DNA of 60,926 bases. Origin: Fimousia sp045616445. Lineage in GTDB: Bacteria; Bacillota; Clostridia; Lachnospirales; Lachnospiraceae. A program made the translations under genes and the position numbers. Positions 34,993 to 43,393 of the stretch are shown one piece after another (the stretch's first letter is position 1; every line of letters starts with the position of its first letter). Under the pieces are notes generated by a model that saw nothing but the letters and a program-made list of their open reading frames with translations, was not told the DNA's origin and made no database searches. The stretch spans positions 1 to 60,926 of the forward strand of contig JAZLGR010000016.1 in the NCBI GenBank assembly GCA_045616445.1, in the 5' to 3' direction.

Positions 34993-36157
34993 TGCGGAAA
35001 ACTATATCTTAAAAACATATAATCGTTACCAGATCGTATTAGAAAAGGGTGATGGTGTATACCTTTATGACATGAACGGCAAGAAATACCTTGATATGGC
35101 TGCCGGAATTGCTGTTTTCTCTTTAGGATATGGCAACAAGAAGTATAATGATGCGTTAAAAGACCAGATCGATCAGATCCTTCACACATCCAATCTTTTC
35201 TATAATAAACCTGCTACAGAAGCAGCTGAAAAGATCGTGAAGGCTTCCGGTATGAAGAAGGTATTCTTCACAAACTCTGGTACAGAGGCAATCGAAGGTG
35301 CATTAAAGGTTGCTCGTAAATACGCATATAACAAAGACAACACAAAGGAATACGAAATCATTGCCATGAATCATTCCTTCCACGGAAGAAGCCAGGGTGC
35401 CCTTGCGGTAACAGGCAATGCAAAATACCAGGCAGGCTTTGTACCTAAGGACTGCGTAGCTGTATTTGCTGATTTTAATGACATTGAAGATGTAAAATCC
35501 AAGATTACAGATAAAACTTGTGGTATCATCTGCGAACCTGTTCAGGGTGAAGGTGGTATCTATCCTGCAGACCCAGAATTCTTAAAAGAGCTTCGTAAGA
35601 TCTGTGATGAAAAAGATATCTTACTCATCTTTGATGAAGTACAGTGCGGTATGGGACGTACCGGTTCCCTTTTCGCTCATGATCAGTATGGCGTAAAACC
35701 AGACGTTATGGCCCTTGCAAAAGCCCTTGGCTGTGGCGTTCCTGTAGGTGCATTTGTCGTAAATGAAAAAGCAGACGGCGCTTTAGTTCCTGGTGACCAT
35801 GGAACTACATACGGCGGTAATCCATTTGCAACAAGAGCAGTATCAACCGTATTCGACCTCTTTGAAGAGATGAACCTGATGGATCATGTAAAAGAAGTTG
35901 GCGGATATCTCGGCGAACAGCTTGACGCACTCGTTGCCAAATACGATTTTGTAAAAGCACATCGTGGTGTTGGTCTCATGCATGGTTTAGAGCTTGACCA
36001 GCCAGTTGGTCCAATCATTACAAAAGCAATGGATCAGGGTGTCATCATGATCAATGCTGGTGCCAATATCTTACGTTTTGTTCCACCACTCATCATCGAA
36101 AAAGAACATGTGGATGAAATGATCAAGGTGTTAGATGGCATTTTAGCTGCTATGTAG
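34973..36157 (+). CDS. argD: Acetylornithine aminotransferase
   Basis: A 394-residue class III aminotransferase with PLP. Visible sites: FTNSGTEAIEGALK, the cofactor Asp in FDEVQCGMGRTG and the Schiff-base Lys in MALAKALGCGVP. I place the start at ATG 34973, about 9 bases after GGAAAGGA; earlier in-frame ATGs at 34955 and 34964 overlap or precede that site. It overlaps argB by 20 bases and ends at a terminator. argC and argF are not in the window. Confidence 0.95.
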   Translation: MQKYINNAENYILKTYNRYQIVLEKGDGVYLYDMNGKKYLDMAAGIAVFSLGYGNKKYNDALKDQIDQILHTSNLFYNKPATEAAEKIVKASGMKKVFFTNSGTEAIEGALKVARKYAYNKDNTKEYEIIAMNHSFHGRSQGALAVTGNAKYQAGFVPKDCVAVFADFNDIEDVKSKITDKTCGIICEPVQGEGGIYPADPEFLKELRKICDEKDILLIFDEVQCGMGRTGSLFAHDQYGVKPDVMALAKALGCGVPVGAFVVNEKADGALVPGDHGTTYGGNPFATRAVSTVFDLFEEMNLMDHVKEVGGYLGEQLDALVAKYDFVKAHRGVGLMHGLELDQPVGPIITKAMDQGVIMINAGANILRFVPPLIIEKEHVDEMIKVLDGILAAM

Positions 36158-36199
36158 GCCTTTGGATCGGTAATATTAAAAAATATTTAAGAGAAGCAG

Positions 36200-36232
36200 G
36201 AGCTGTTCATTACTTAATGGGCAGCTCTTTTT
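36200..36232 (+). terminator. Terminator after argD
   Basis: GAGCTGTTCATT (36200-36211) and AATGGGCAGCTC (36216-36227) form a 12-bp stem with two G-T pairs, followed by a T run. Confidence 0.88.
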
Positions 36233-36257
36233 GCGTCGTTCTTTTTTTCTTGTGACC

Positions 36258-36286
36258 TTGCAAAAACAAGATCGATTGGTTACAAT
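36258..36286 (+). promoter_or_regulatory. Promoter of the ComEA-like gene
   Basis: TTGCAA (36258-36263), a 17-base spacer and TACAAT (36281-36286), about 70 bases before the ATG at 36355. Confidence 0.6.
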
Positions 36287-36354
36287 ATAAGGTAGGGTGA
36301 CTGGCATTATTTCTATCACTTTTCATGCTTTTCGTGGGCGAATAAGGAGAAGGA

Positions 36355-36984
36355 ATGAAAAGAATCAAATATGGTATGATGATGATTATGCTGGTACTAC
36401 TTACCATCTGCTTTTGCGGATGTCAGAAGGATGATACGGATCTCTTAACGAAGAAATCTGTGGAAACAGAGGCATCCAAAAAGGATGAGAAAATGAGTAA
36501 AGATGAAGACGAAGATACGGATCATTCAGAAGAAGGCGAAGTGGTTCGCCAGGAATCTGAACGCATCTCGGTTTACATTTGCGGACAGGTCAACCATCCT
36601 GGTGTCTATGAGTTGAAGGCGACGGACCGTATCGTTGCGGCCATTGAGCTTGCAGGCGGACTTACAAAAAAAGCCGATGAGACAGCCATTAACCAGGCAT
36701 CTTTTATGGAAGACGGTCAGCAGATTGTTATTCCTGCAAAAGAAGATGGAGCAAAACAGCACATGGAAAAGAATGATCAGAAAGCAAACAGCAGTCTGAT
36801 TTCCATCAATCAGGCTTCCAAAGAAGAATTGATGAACCTACCAGGAATCGGAGAAGCCAAGGCGGGCAGCATCATCTCCTATCGGGAGGAGCACGGTTCA
36901 TTTGCAAAGATTGAAGACCTGATGAACATTTCCGGTATCAAAGAGGGCGTGTTTAACAAAATCAAGGATTATATCACGCTTTAG
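36355..36984 (+). CDS. comEA: ComEA-like SLBB/helix-hairpin-helix protein, probable lipoprotein
   Basis: A 209-residue protein: an N-terminal signal with a lipobox-like end (CFCGC, Cys at about 23), an acidic linker, an SLBB domain (about 70-125, VYICGQVNHPGVYEL) and a C-terminal double helix-hairpin-helix (SINQASKEELMNLPGIGEAKA). This is the layout of ComEA, which binds incoming DNA outside the membrane. Lipid anchoring, if real, replaces the usual membrane helix. AAGGAGAAGG precedes the ATG. comEC lies farther down the same strand at 39683, separated by three genes. Confidence 0.87.
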   Translation: MKRIKYGMMMIMLVLLTICFCGCQKDDTDLLTKKSVETEASKKDEKMSKDEDEDTDHSEEGEVVRQESERISVYICGQVNHPGVYELKATDRIVAAIELAGGLTKKADETAINQASFMEDGQQIVIPAKEDGAKQHMEKNDQKANSSLISINQASKEELMNLPGIGEAKAGSIISYREEHGSFAKIEDLMNISGIKEGVFNKIKDYITL

Positions 36985-37001
36985 TAATAGAGGAGACATT
37001 T

Positions 37002-37691
37002 ATGGGAAAGAAAATTTTAGTAGTTGATGATGAAAAATCCATCGTAAAAGGTATTAAGTTCTCATTAGAACAGGATGATTATGAAGTAACCTGTGCCTAT
37101 GACGGACAGGAAGGCTTAGACTATGCCAAAAAGACAGAATTTGACGTGGTTTTATTAGACCTGATGCTTCCTGAGCTGAATGGGTATGAAGTATGTCAGG
37201 CAATTCGTGAATTTTCCGATATGCCGATCATCATGCTCACAGCCAAAGGCGATGACATGGACAAGATCTTAGGTCTTGAATATGGCGCAGATGACTATGT
37301 GACAAAACCATTTAACATTTTGGAAGTAAAGGCGAGAATCAAAGCCATCATTCGTCGTAACAGCCACAAGGTTGTAAAAGACGAAACACCACATATGGTG
37401 GAAAGTGGCGGTTTAAAGGTTGATTTCGAAAGCAGACGAGTATATACAGACAACAAGGAAGTGAACTTAACTGCCAAGGAATTCGACTTATTAAAATTAT
37501 TGATTTCCAATCCAAACAAAGTATACGGCCGTGAAAACCTGTTAAAGATCGTATGGGGTTACGATTATCCAGGTGACGTTAGAACAGTAGACGTTCACGT
37601 GCGTCGTTTAAGAGAAAAAATCGAACGTAATTCTGCTGATCCAGAATACATTCATACAAAATGGGGTGTAGGTTATTATTTCCAGGGTTAA
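37002..37691 (+). CDS. OmpR/PhoB-family response regulator
   Basis: A 229-residue two-domain regulator: receiver (about 1-120) with acidic pocket DD at 9-10, phospho-acceptor Asp53 (LLDLMLPE) and conserved Thr/Lys in MLTAKGDD and YVTKPF; then a winged-helix DNA-binding domain (about 135-229) ending GVGYYFQG. It is close in style to WalR/PhoP. AGAGGAG precedes the ATG. The kinase gene follows directly. The regulon is unknown. Confidence 0.93.
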   Translation: MGKKILVVDDEKSIVKGIKFSLEQDDYEVTCAYDGQEGLDYAKKTEFDVVLLDLMLPELNGYEVCQAIREFSDMPIIMLTAKGDDMDKILGLEYGADDYVTKPFNILEVKARIKAIIRRNSHKVVKDETPHMVESGGLKVDFESRRVYTDNKEVNLTAKEFDLLKLLISNPNKVYGRENLLKIVWGYDYPGDVRTVDVHVRRLREKIERNSADPEYIHTKWGVGYYFQG

Positions 37692-37716
37692 AGAGAAGCT
37701 GTCCTTATTAAAGAGC

Positions 37717-39138
37717 ATGCGTTTTCTGATTTTTACCGTACTTTCCATGATCATTATTGTCGTGGTATCCCTTTACGGTAAGAGTCTGGAAAGTTCCTAC
37801 AATCAGAAGGCCATTGACTTAAAGAAGGAGTCTGTTACCATCCAGTGCTCCATGCTGGCCAGTCAGATTGCATCGGTTAACTTCCTGATCGACGAATCCT
37901 CCAACAACGTATCCACCCAGATAGACCAGCTGGCAGTTTTGTTAAATGGACGTATCATTGTTGTCAATCGTGGCTATCATATCGTTAAGGACACAAGCAA
38001 TCAGTATAAATCAAAATATTATATATCCTCCAATCTAAAGAAACTGATGGAAGGCAAGGAGGTAGCCAATACCACCGATTATAAGCACGATGATTATATG
38101 CAGCTTATGATCCCGGTTTCTTTTAAAAGCAATCGTTCAGAAACCATTTTAGGGGCTCTGATCGTTGATACATCATTAAGTGATATCCATCAGACTCAAG
38201 GTGAGATTCGAAGCCAGCGAGTACTTTTATCCATGATTTTTATGATTATGGGTATCTCGATTGCCTTCGTGTTAAGTACCTTCTTTACAAGGGACTTCCG
38301 AAAGGTAGACAAAAACTTAAAGTATATTTCCATGGGACACGAGGATGAACTGATCGAGGAAGTAGGATTCTCTGAGATGAAGGAGACAGTTCAGTTATTC
38401 AACGATATTCTCCAGAAGGTTCAGGTACTTGAAGATTCCCGACAGGAATTCGTATCCAATGTATCCCATGAGCTGAAAACACCGATGACGTCCATGAAGG
38501 TTCTTGCAGATTCCCTTCTTGCACAGGAAGGTATGCCGGAAGAAGTATACAGAGATTTCTTAAGTGATATCGTTGAGGAGATTGACCGAGAGAATAAGAT
38601 CATTCAGGACTTATTATCTCTTGTTAAGATGGATAAGAAAGCAGCCAAGGTTGAGATTCAGCCAACCAATATCAATGAGCTGTTGGAAGTTACATTAAAG
38701 AGACTGCGTCCACTGGCCAATCTTCGTAACATCGAGATTACCTTCGAAAGTTTCCGTGAGGTAACCGCTGATGTTGACCAGGTAAAATTATCTCTCGCCT
38801 TTACAAACTTAATCGAGAATGCGATCAAGTACAACAAGGATGATGGCTGGGTACGAGTGTCCCTCAATGCGGACCACAAATTCTTTATTGTGAAAGTATC
38901 CGATTCCGGTGTTGGTATTCCGGAAGACTGTCAGGAACAGGTATATGAACGTTTCTACCGTGTAGATAAGGCACGTTCCCGTAAGACAGGCGGTACCGGT
39001 CTTGGACTTGCCATCACACGTAATGCGATCCTGATCCATAAAGGATCTATTAAGATGTTTAGTAAAGAGGGAGAAGGAACCACCTTCACAGTACGTATTC
39101 CTTTAAAATACACAGGTGCGAAGGGAGGTCCGGAATAA
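37717..39138 (+). CDS. Membrane sensor histidine kinase
   Basis: A kinase of at least 473 residues: membrane segments at about 1-20 and 168-190 flank an external domain of some 145 residues, then a HAMP-like linker, HisKA with phospho-His251 (VSHELKTPMTSMK) and a HATPase_c domain (NLIENAIKYN, GVGIPED, GTGLGLAIT). The start is uncertain: ATG 37717 begins inside the first membrane helix and has only a weak AAAGAG nearby. The frame is open back to 37672 without an ATG, GTG or TTG. Partner of the regulator upstream; overlaps the GerMN gene by one base. Confidence 0.88.
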   Translation: MRFLIFTVLSMIIIVVVSLYGKSLESSYNQKAIDLKKESVTIQCSMLASQIASVNFLIDESSNNVSTQIDQLAVLLNGRIIVVNRGYHIVKDTSNQYKSKYYISSNLKKLMEGKEVANTTDYKHDDYMQLMIPVSFKSNRSETILGALIVDTSLSDIHQTQGEIRSQRVLLSMIFMIMGISIAFVLSTFFTRDFRKVDKNLKYISMGHEDELIEEVGFSEMKETVQLFNDILQKVQVLEDSRQEFVSNVSHELKTPMTSMKVLADSLLAQEGMPEEVYRDFLSDIVEEIDRENKIIQDLLSLVKMDKKAAKVEIQPTNINELLEVTLKRLRPLANLRNIEITFESFREVTADVDQVKLSLAFTNLIENAIKYNKDDGWVRVSLNADHKFFIVKVSDSGVGIPEDCQEQVYERFYRVDKARSRKTGGTGLGLAITRNAILIHKGSIKMFSKEGEGTTFTVRIPLKYTGAKGGPE

Positions 39139-39677
39139 TGAAAAAAGTTGTATCATTATTACTCATGTTTCTGATGATTTTGAGCATTGCAACTGTGTGC
39201 ACCGGCTGTAAAAAAGAAAAGAATGCCAAGAACAATGACGATCCCAACATCGTAAAACTTTATTTTGCAGACGAAACAGGCACCTCGCTCATCGTAAAGA
39301 AACATAAAAAATCCAAAATTGAAGATCCAGCCGAGGCAGCTCGTGAGATGATCGGCTGGATGAGAAATAAAGGCCAGCTGGCTGATGATGATTTCCTTGC
39401 AATTCCTGCAGAAGTAGCGATCAACAACTTATCTGTGGAAGGTAAGATTCTTCGAATTGATTTTGCTGTTGGATATGAACAGTTGGAGAAAGAGAAGGAA
39501 GTCATCTGTCGTGCAGCTTTGGTGAACACATTGACCCAGCTTCCTGGTATTGATTATGTGGAGTTCTCCATCGGAGGAACGACCATGATGGATACCGACG
39601 GAACACCGATTGGATCGCTCACATCAGAAAGCTTCATGTTCGATGAGCTTCCAATGAAGAAACCAAATAATTATTAA
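39138..39677 (+). CDS. GerMN-domain lipoprotein
   Basis: A 179-residue protein with a signal peptide and lipobox (VCTGC, Cys at about 24), so probably anchored outside the membrane. Residues about 60-165 form one GerMN domain, known from GerM and from LpqB-type proteins that sit beside sensor kinases. The gene overlaps the kinase stop by one base, so it may tune that kinase, as proposed for LpqB/MtrB. GGGAGG lies just before the overlap. Confidence 0.83.
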   Translation: MKKVVSLLLMFLMILSIATVCTGCKKEKNAKNNDDPNIVKLYFADETGTSLIVKKHKKSKIEDPAEAAREMIGWMRNKGQLADDDFLAIPAEVAINNLSVEGKILRIDFAVGYEQLEKEKEVICRAALVNTLTQLPGIDYVEFSIGGTTMMDTDGTPIGSLTSESFMFDELPMKKPNNY

Positions 39678-39682
39678 ATCAA

Positions 39683-41896
39683 ATGAATAACAGACCATTA
39701 TTTTGTATGTTTGCAGGTTTGATCCTTGGAGAGGGAATGAATTGCAGTATGAGAATAATGGTAGCTATGACCGCAGTTGTCTGCCTACTATATCTTGTAT
39801 ACAGGCGGAAGAACTGCGGTTTTTTGATGAATGAGATACTTTTCTTAAGCATTGGTTTCATCATGGGAGCCTTATTATTCTTTACTACCACGCTGATTCA
39901 TATGCCGGAGGATAAAACACGAGGCGAAATCGCCGGGCGCGTGGTAGAGATCGGTGTTGGCAATACACAGTATCTCAAATTAAAACCATACTACGTGAAT
40001 GGTAATAAGATGGATGGCTCCCTGTTACTTTATGGCGAAACAGATTCCATTCTTCCTGGACAGCTTGTAACGACCAGTACAGAGATTGCACCCTATGACC
40101 CGGCAACCAATCCGGGACAATTCGACTTAAAGGCTTACTATAAGGCCAGAGGTATCTACATGTCCGGATTTTTCGACGGTATAGAGGTGCTCGATCAGGA
40201 AGATTCCTCCTTTTTCACAGCTATTATACGGTGTAAAGCCAGATTTATGAGAATCATCTGTGAAAATCTGAATGATAAAGACGCAGGCGTACTGTGTGCT
40301 GTTTTGCTGGGAGATAAGAGCTATCTGGATCAAGATCTTAAGATCAAATATCAGCAGAACGGTGTTGCCCATATGCTTGCCATCAGCGGGCTCCATATCT
40401 CACTGATCGGCGGTGTCTTATATCGGTTATTAAAACGTCTGGGACTGCCTTTTCAAATCAGTGGAATCATAAGCTTTGTAATTATGATTCCTTATATCCT
40501 TATGATCGGCTCTGCAGTGGCTTCTATTCGAGCAACCATTATGCTGATCATTTTGATCGGTGCTGATATAAAGGGCAGAAGCTATGATTTTCTAACCTCT
40601 GCCTCCATATCGGGCATGCTGATTCTTTTTGAAAGTCCCTTATATCTCTTTGATGCCGGATTTTTGCTTTCTTTTAGTGCTGTTCTGGGGATTGGACTAT
40701 TCCTTCCCGAACTGGAAAAGCTGCGAGGCAGTGTATTATGGAGTGGAATCGGTATATGGCTATGTATCCTGCCTGTACAGTTATCCTATTTTTATGAAGT
40801 AAATCTGTGTTCTATCCTGATTAATCTGATTATTATTCCACTGTTACCTGTGCTGATTGGCTGTGGATTTCTTGGCATCCTGTCTGGAATCAGCATATTC
40901 TTTCCGATCATACATATCGTACTTCGTTTTTATGAGAATCTCCTCATATTTAAAGGCATAATCATTGGAAAGCCAACGATTTTACAGATTATAATCTATC
41001 TGGTTGGGCTTTATATTGTGACTTTGTTCTTGAAAAAGCGGGTATATGTCCTGTCGGTTCTCGTGATTTTACTCTCCCTCCTAGTAATCGCATTCCCCAA
41101 GATACATCCATTCTCTTATTATATGCTGGATGTAGGCCAGGGAGAATGTAACGTGATTTTCCTGCCTGACAATCAGTATATGATGGTAGACGGAGGCAGC
41201 AGTAATATCAAGGGAGTGGGTAATTACCGAATCCTGCCTTTCTTAAAATCCATGGGTATTAGCGGCCTTGATTATGTAGTCATTACCCATTTTGATGAGG
41301 ACCACTATAATGGAATTGCAGAGCTCATTGAGCAGGATTACCGGATAGAACATGTGATTGTGAGCAGTCAGTTAGATGATTCTGATCAGGAATATATGGA
41401 GTTTCAAAGTTTATGTAATCATCATGATATACCAGTTGAGACCATATCCAGTGGAGATTGCTTCAAGCAGGATGAGTTTGCCATGAACTGTTTATTTCCT
41501 ACGGAGACATTTGCCGGAGATAAGAACGAAGCATCTCTGACTTTTTTGCTGGAATACCAAGGATTCCGGGCTTTACTGACAGGAGATCTTGAGAATGCAG
41601 GCGAAGAGGCACTAATCCGAGAATTACTGCCTGCCGTCAATCTCTTAAAGGTGGGTCACCACGGTTCAAAGAATGCGACGGGTGATGACTTACTGGAAAA
41701 AATCACACCTGATATTGCATTTATCTCCTGCGGACGAAACAACAGATATGGACATCCCCATAGGGAAACCACGAATCGTCTTGACGATCATCAGGTTTCC
41801 TGGTATACGACTGCTACGAATGGAGCATTATGGTATTCAAAGGGGCGGTATATGTGTTATACTAATTTACATGAAAACAATCAACGAACACATTAA
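39683..41896 (+). CDS. comEC: DNA internalisation channel ComEC/Rec2
   Basis: A 737-residue ComEC: N-terminal membrane helices with an OB-like external part (DUF4131), the central Competence domain of many membrane spans (MLAISGLHISLIGG is its signature), and a C-terminal metallo-beta-lactamase-like nuclease (THFDEDHYNGI and KVGHHGSKNATGDD). It should pass single-stranded DNA inward. There is no clear Shine-Dalgarno before the ATG, 5 bases after the GerMN stop, so it likely relies on coupled translation. The last 26 bases overlap holA, as often in Firmicutes. Confidence 0.95.
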   Translation: MNNRPLFCMFAGLILGEGMNCSMRIMVAMTAVVCLLYLVYRRKNCGFLMNEILFLSIGFIMGALLFFTTTLIHMPEDKTRGEIAGRVVEIGVGNTQYLKLKPYYVNGNKMDGSLLLYGETDSILPGQLVTTSTEIAPYDPATNPGQFDLKAYYKARGIYMSGFFDGIEVLDQEDSSFFTAIIRCKARFMRIICENLNDKDAGVLCAVLLGDKSYLDQDLKIKYQQNGVAHMLAISGLHISLIGGVLYRLLKRLGLPFQISGIISFVIMIPYILMIGSAVASIRATIMLIILIGADIKGRSYDFLTSASISGMLILFESPLYLFDAGFLLSFSAVLGIGLFLPELEKLRGSVLWSGIGIWLCILPVQLSYFYEVNLCSILINLIIIPLLPVLIGCGFLGILSGISIFFPIIHIVLRFYENLLIFKGIIIGKPTILQIIIYLVGLYIVTLFLKKRVYVLSVLVILLSLLVIAFPKIHPFSYYMLDVGQGECNVIFLPDNQYMMVDGGSSNIKGVGNYRILPFLKSMGISGLDYVVITHFDEDHYNGIAELIEQDYRIEHVIVSSQLDDSDQEYMEFQSLCNHHDIPVETISSGDCFKQDEFAMNCLFPTETFAGDKNEASLTFLLEYQGFRALLTGDLENAGEEALIRELLPAVNLLKVGHHGSKNATGDDLLEKITPDIAFISCGRNNRYGHPHRETTNRLDDHQVSWYTTATNGALWYSKGRYMCYTNLHENNQRTH

Positions 41897-42854
41897 GACA
41901 AATGAATACAAACCATTCTATCTGCTTTACGGCGAAGAGGACTACTTAAAGAAGCAGTCTATGCAAAAGCTGATGAATGCGCTGGTTTCTCCAGGCGATA
42001 CGATGAACTGCAATATCTATCAGGGCAGGAAGGTGGATCCTTCAGAAATTCTTGATATGGCCGAGACGCTGCCTTTCTTTGCACAAAAGAGAGTCATCGT
42101 TCTGGATGAGACAGGGCTAGGTGAAAAAGCAGATGATGATTTTTTAAAAAGGCTGGAGACGTTGCCAGATACGACAGTGATGATCTTCCTCGAACAGAAG
42201 ATCAATAAGCGGTCCAAGATATATAAGTTTATCAATAAGAACGGCTACCCTGCAGAAATGTCTGCCCAGGATGAAAAACAGCTGATGATCTGGGTAGGAG
42301 CACTTCTTAAGAAAGAGGGAAGACAGATCCGTAAGAATGATGTTGTCTATTTCCTCCATAAAGTAGGAACTGATATGAATATGATCCGCAATGAGGTGCT
42401 AAAGCTTGCCCTTTATACTGCTGGCAGAAAGGAAGTCACAAAGGAAGATATAGATGCAGTCTGCACAGAGGAGATTACAGGTAAGATTTTTGATATGATT
42501 GAAGCCATTGGAACCCAGCAGCAGAAGAATGCATTAAATCTATACTATGAACTTTTGGAACTGAAAGAACCACCCCTTCGTATTCTTTCCCTGATATTAA
42601 GACAGTGCAATCAGATGCTCATGGTCAAATCCTTTGCGGCCTTTGAGCCATCCAATAAAGTGATTGCAAGCAAAGCAGGCATTCATCCATTTGTAGTCGG
42701 AAAGCTGAAAAATCAGGTGCGCAATTTTACGATGGAACAGCTGAGAGGCTTCGTAAAAGAGTGTGCAGCCATGGAACAGGGCATTAAGACTGGCGTCTAT
42801 AACGACCGAATCGGCGTTGAGATGCTTATCATTGCATTTTCTCAGAAACAATAG
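41871..42854 (+). CDS. holA: DNA polymerase III subunit delta
   Basis: A 327-residue clamp-loader subunit. Family features: PFYLLYGEEDYLKKQ at the start, VIVLDETGLGEKAD, the IFDMIEAIGTQQQKNAL linker and a helical C-terminal collar. I start at ATG 41871, 26 bases inside comEC; the frame extends upstream to 41673, but that portion only reads comEC in another frame and has no holA similarity. comEC-holA-rpsT order is conserved in Firmicutes. Confidence 0.93.
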   Translation: MKTINEHIKTNEYKPFYLLYGEEDYLKKQSMQKLMNALVSPGDTMNCNIYQGRKVDPSEILDMAETLPFFAQKRVIVLDETGLGEKADDDFLKRLETLPDTTVMIFLEQKINKRSKIYKFINKNGYPAEMSAQDEKQLMIWVGALLKKEGRQIRKNDVVYFLHKVGTDMNMIRNEVLKLALYTAGRKEVTKEDIDAVCTEEITGKIFDMIEAIGTQQQKNALNLYYELLELKEPPLRILSLILRQCNQMLMVKSFAAFEPSNKVIASKAGIHPFVVGKLKNQVRNFTMEQLRGFVKECAAMEQGIKTGVYNDRIGVEMLIIAFSQKQ

Positions 42855-42874
42855 AAAAAGATTAAAAAAAGTTA

Positions 42875-42903
42875 TTGACAAGTCAGAACTTAAAAAATAT
42901 AAT
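42875..42903 (+). promoter_or_regulatory. Consensus rpsT promoter
   Basis: Perfect TTGACA (42875-42880), a 17-base spacer and perfect TATAAT (42898-42903), followed by a leader of about 85 bases before rpsT. Confidence 0.93.
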
Positions 42904-42997
42904 CTATTTGTATGTTTTATGCATGGCAAATCCGTGTCTCGTCATGTATATTTATTTAACCATTTAACAATAAAAATACATAATTTGGAGGTGCCAC

Positions 42998-43261
42998 ATG
43001 GCAAATATTAAATCAGCAAAAAAAAGAATCTTAGTTACAGCAACAAAAACAGAAAGAAACAAAGCTATTAAATCTAAAGTTAAAACTTACATCAAAAAAG
43101 TTGAAGCAGCAGTAGCAGCTAAAGACGCTGAAGCAGCAAAAGCTGTTCTTAACGAAACAATCTCTGTTATTGACAAAGCTCAGACAAAAGGTGTATATCA
43201 CAAGAATACAGCAGCTCGTAAAGTTGCTCGTTTAACAAAATTAGTTAATAGCATTGCTTAA
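42998..43261 (+). CDS. rpsT: 30S ribosomal protein S20
   Basis: An 87-residue, Lys/Ala-rich helical S20 beginning MANIKSAKKRI and ending HKNTAARKVARLTKLVN, both typical. GGAGGTG is 6 bases before the ATG. It has its own consensus promoter and a terminator, so it is a one-gene unit. Confidence 0.98.
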   Translation: MANIKSAKKRILVTATKTERNKAIKSKVKTYIKKVEAAVAAKDAEAAKAVLNETISVIDKAQTKGVYHKNTAARKVARLTKLVNSIA

Positions 43262-43289
43262 TTTAAGATAAAACATACATTGCAAAGCA

Positions 43290-43329
43290 GAGCAAAGGAA
43301 AGACCGTCATATTTCCTTTGCTCTTTTTT
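43290..43329 (+). terminator. Terminator after rpsT
   Basis: GAGCAAAGGAAA (43290-43301) and TTTCCTTTGCTC (43312-43323) form a perfect 12-bp stem followed by six T. Confidence 0.95.
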
Positions 43330-43393
43330 CACATAGAGTTAATTATTTTGTAATTTTCTATTTCAGATTAGATTTTAACCAGGAGGAAGAAAA

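Noticed and set aside
41673..41870. Extended N-terminus for holA
   Set aside because: The added residues only read comEC in another frame; the family begins at ATG 41871.
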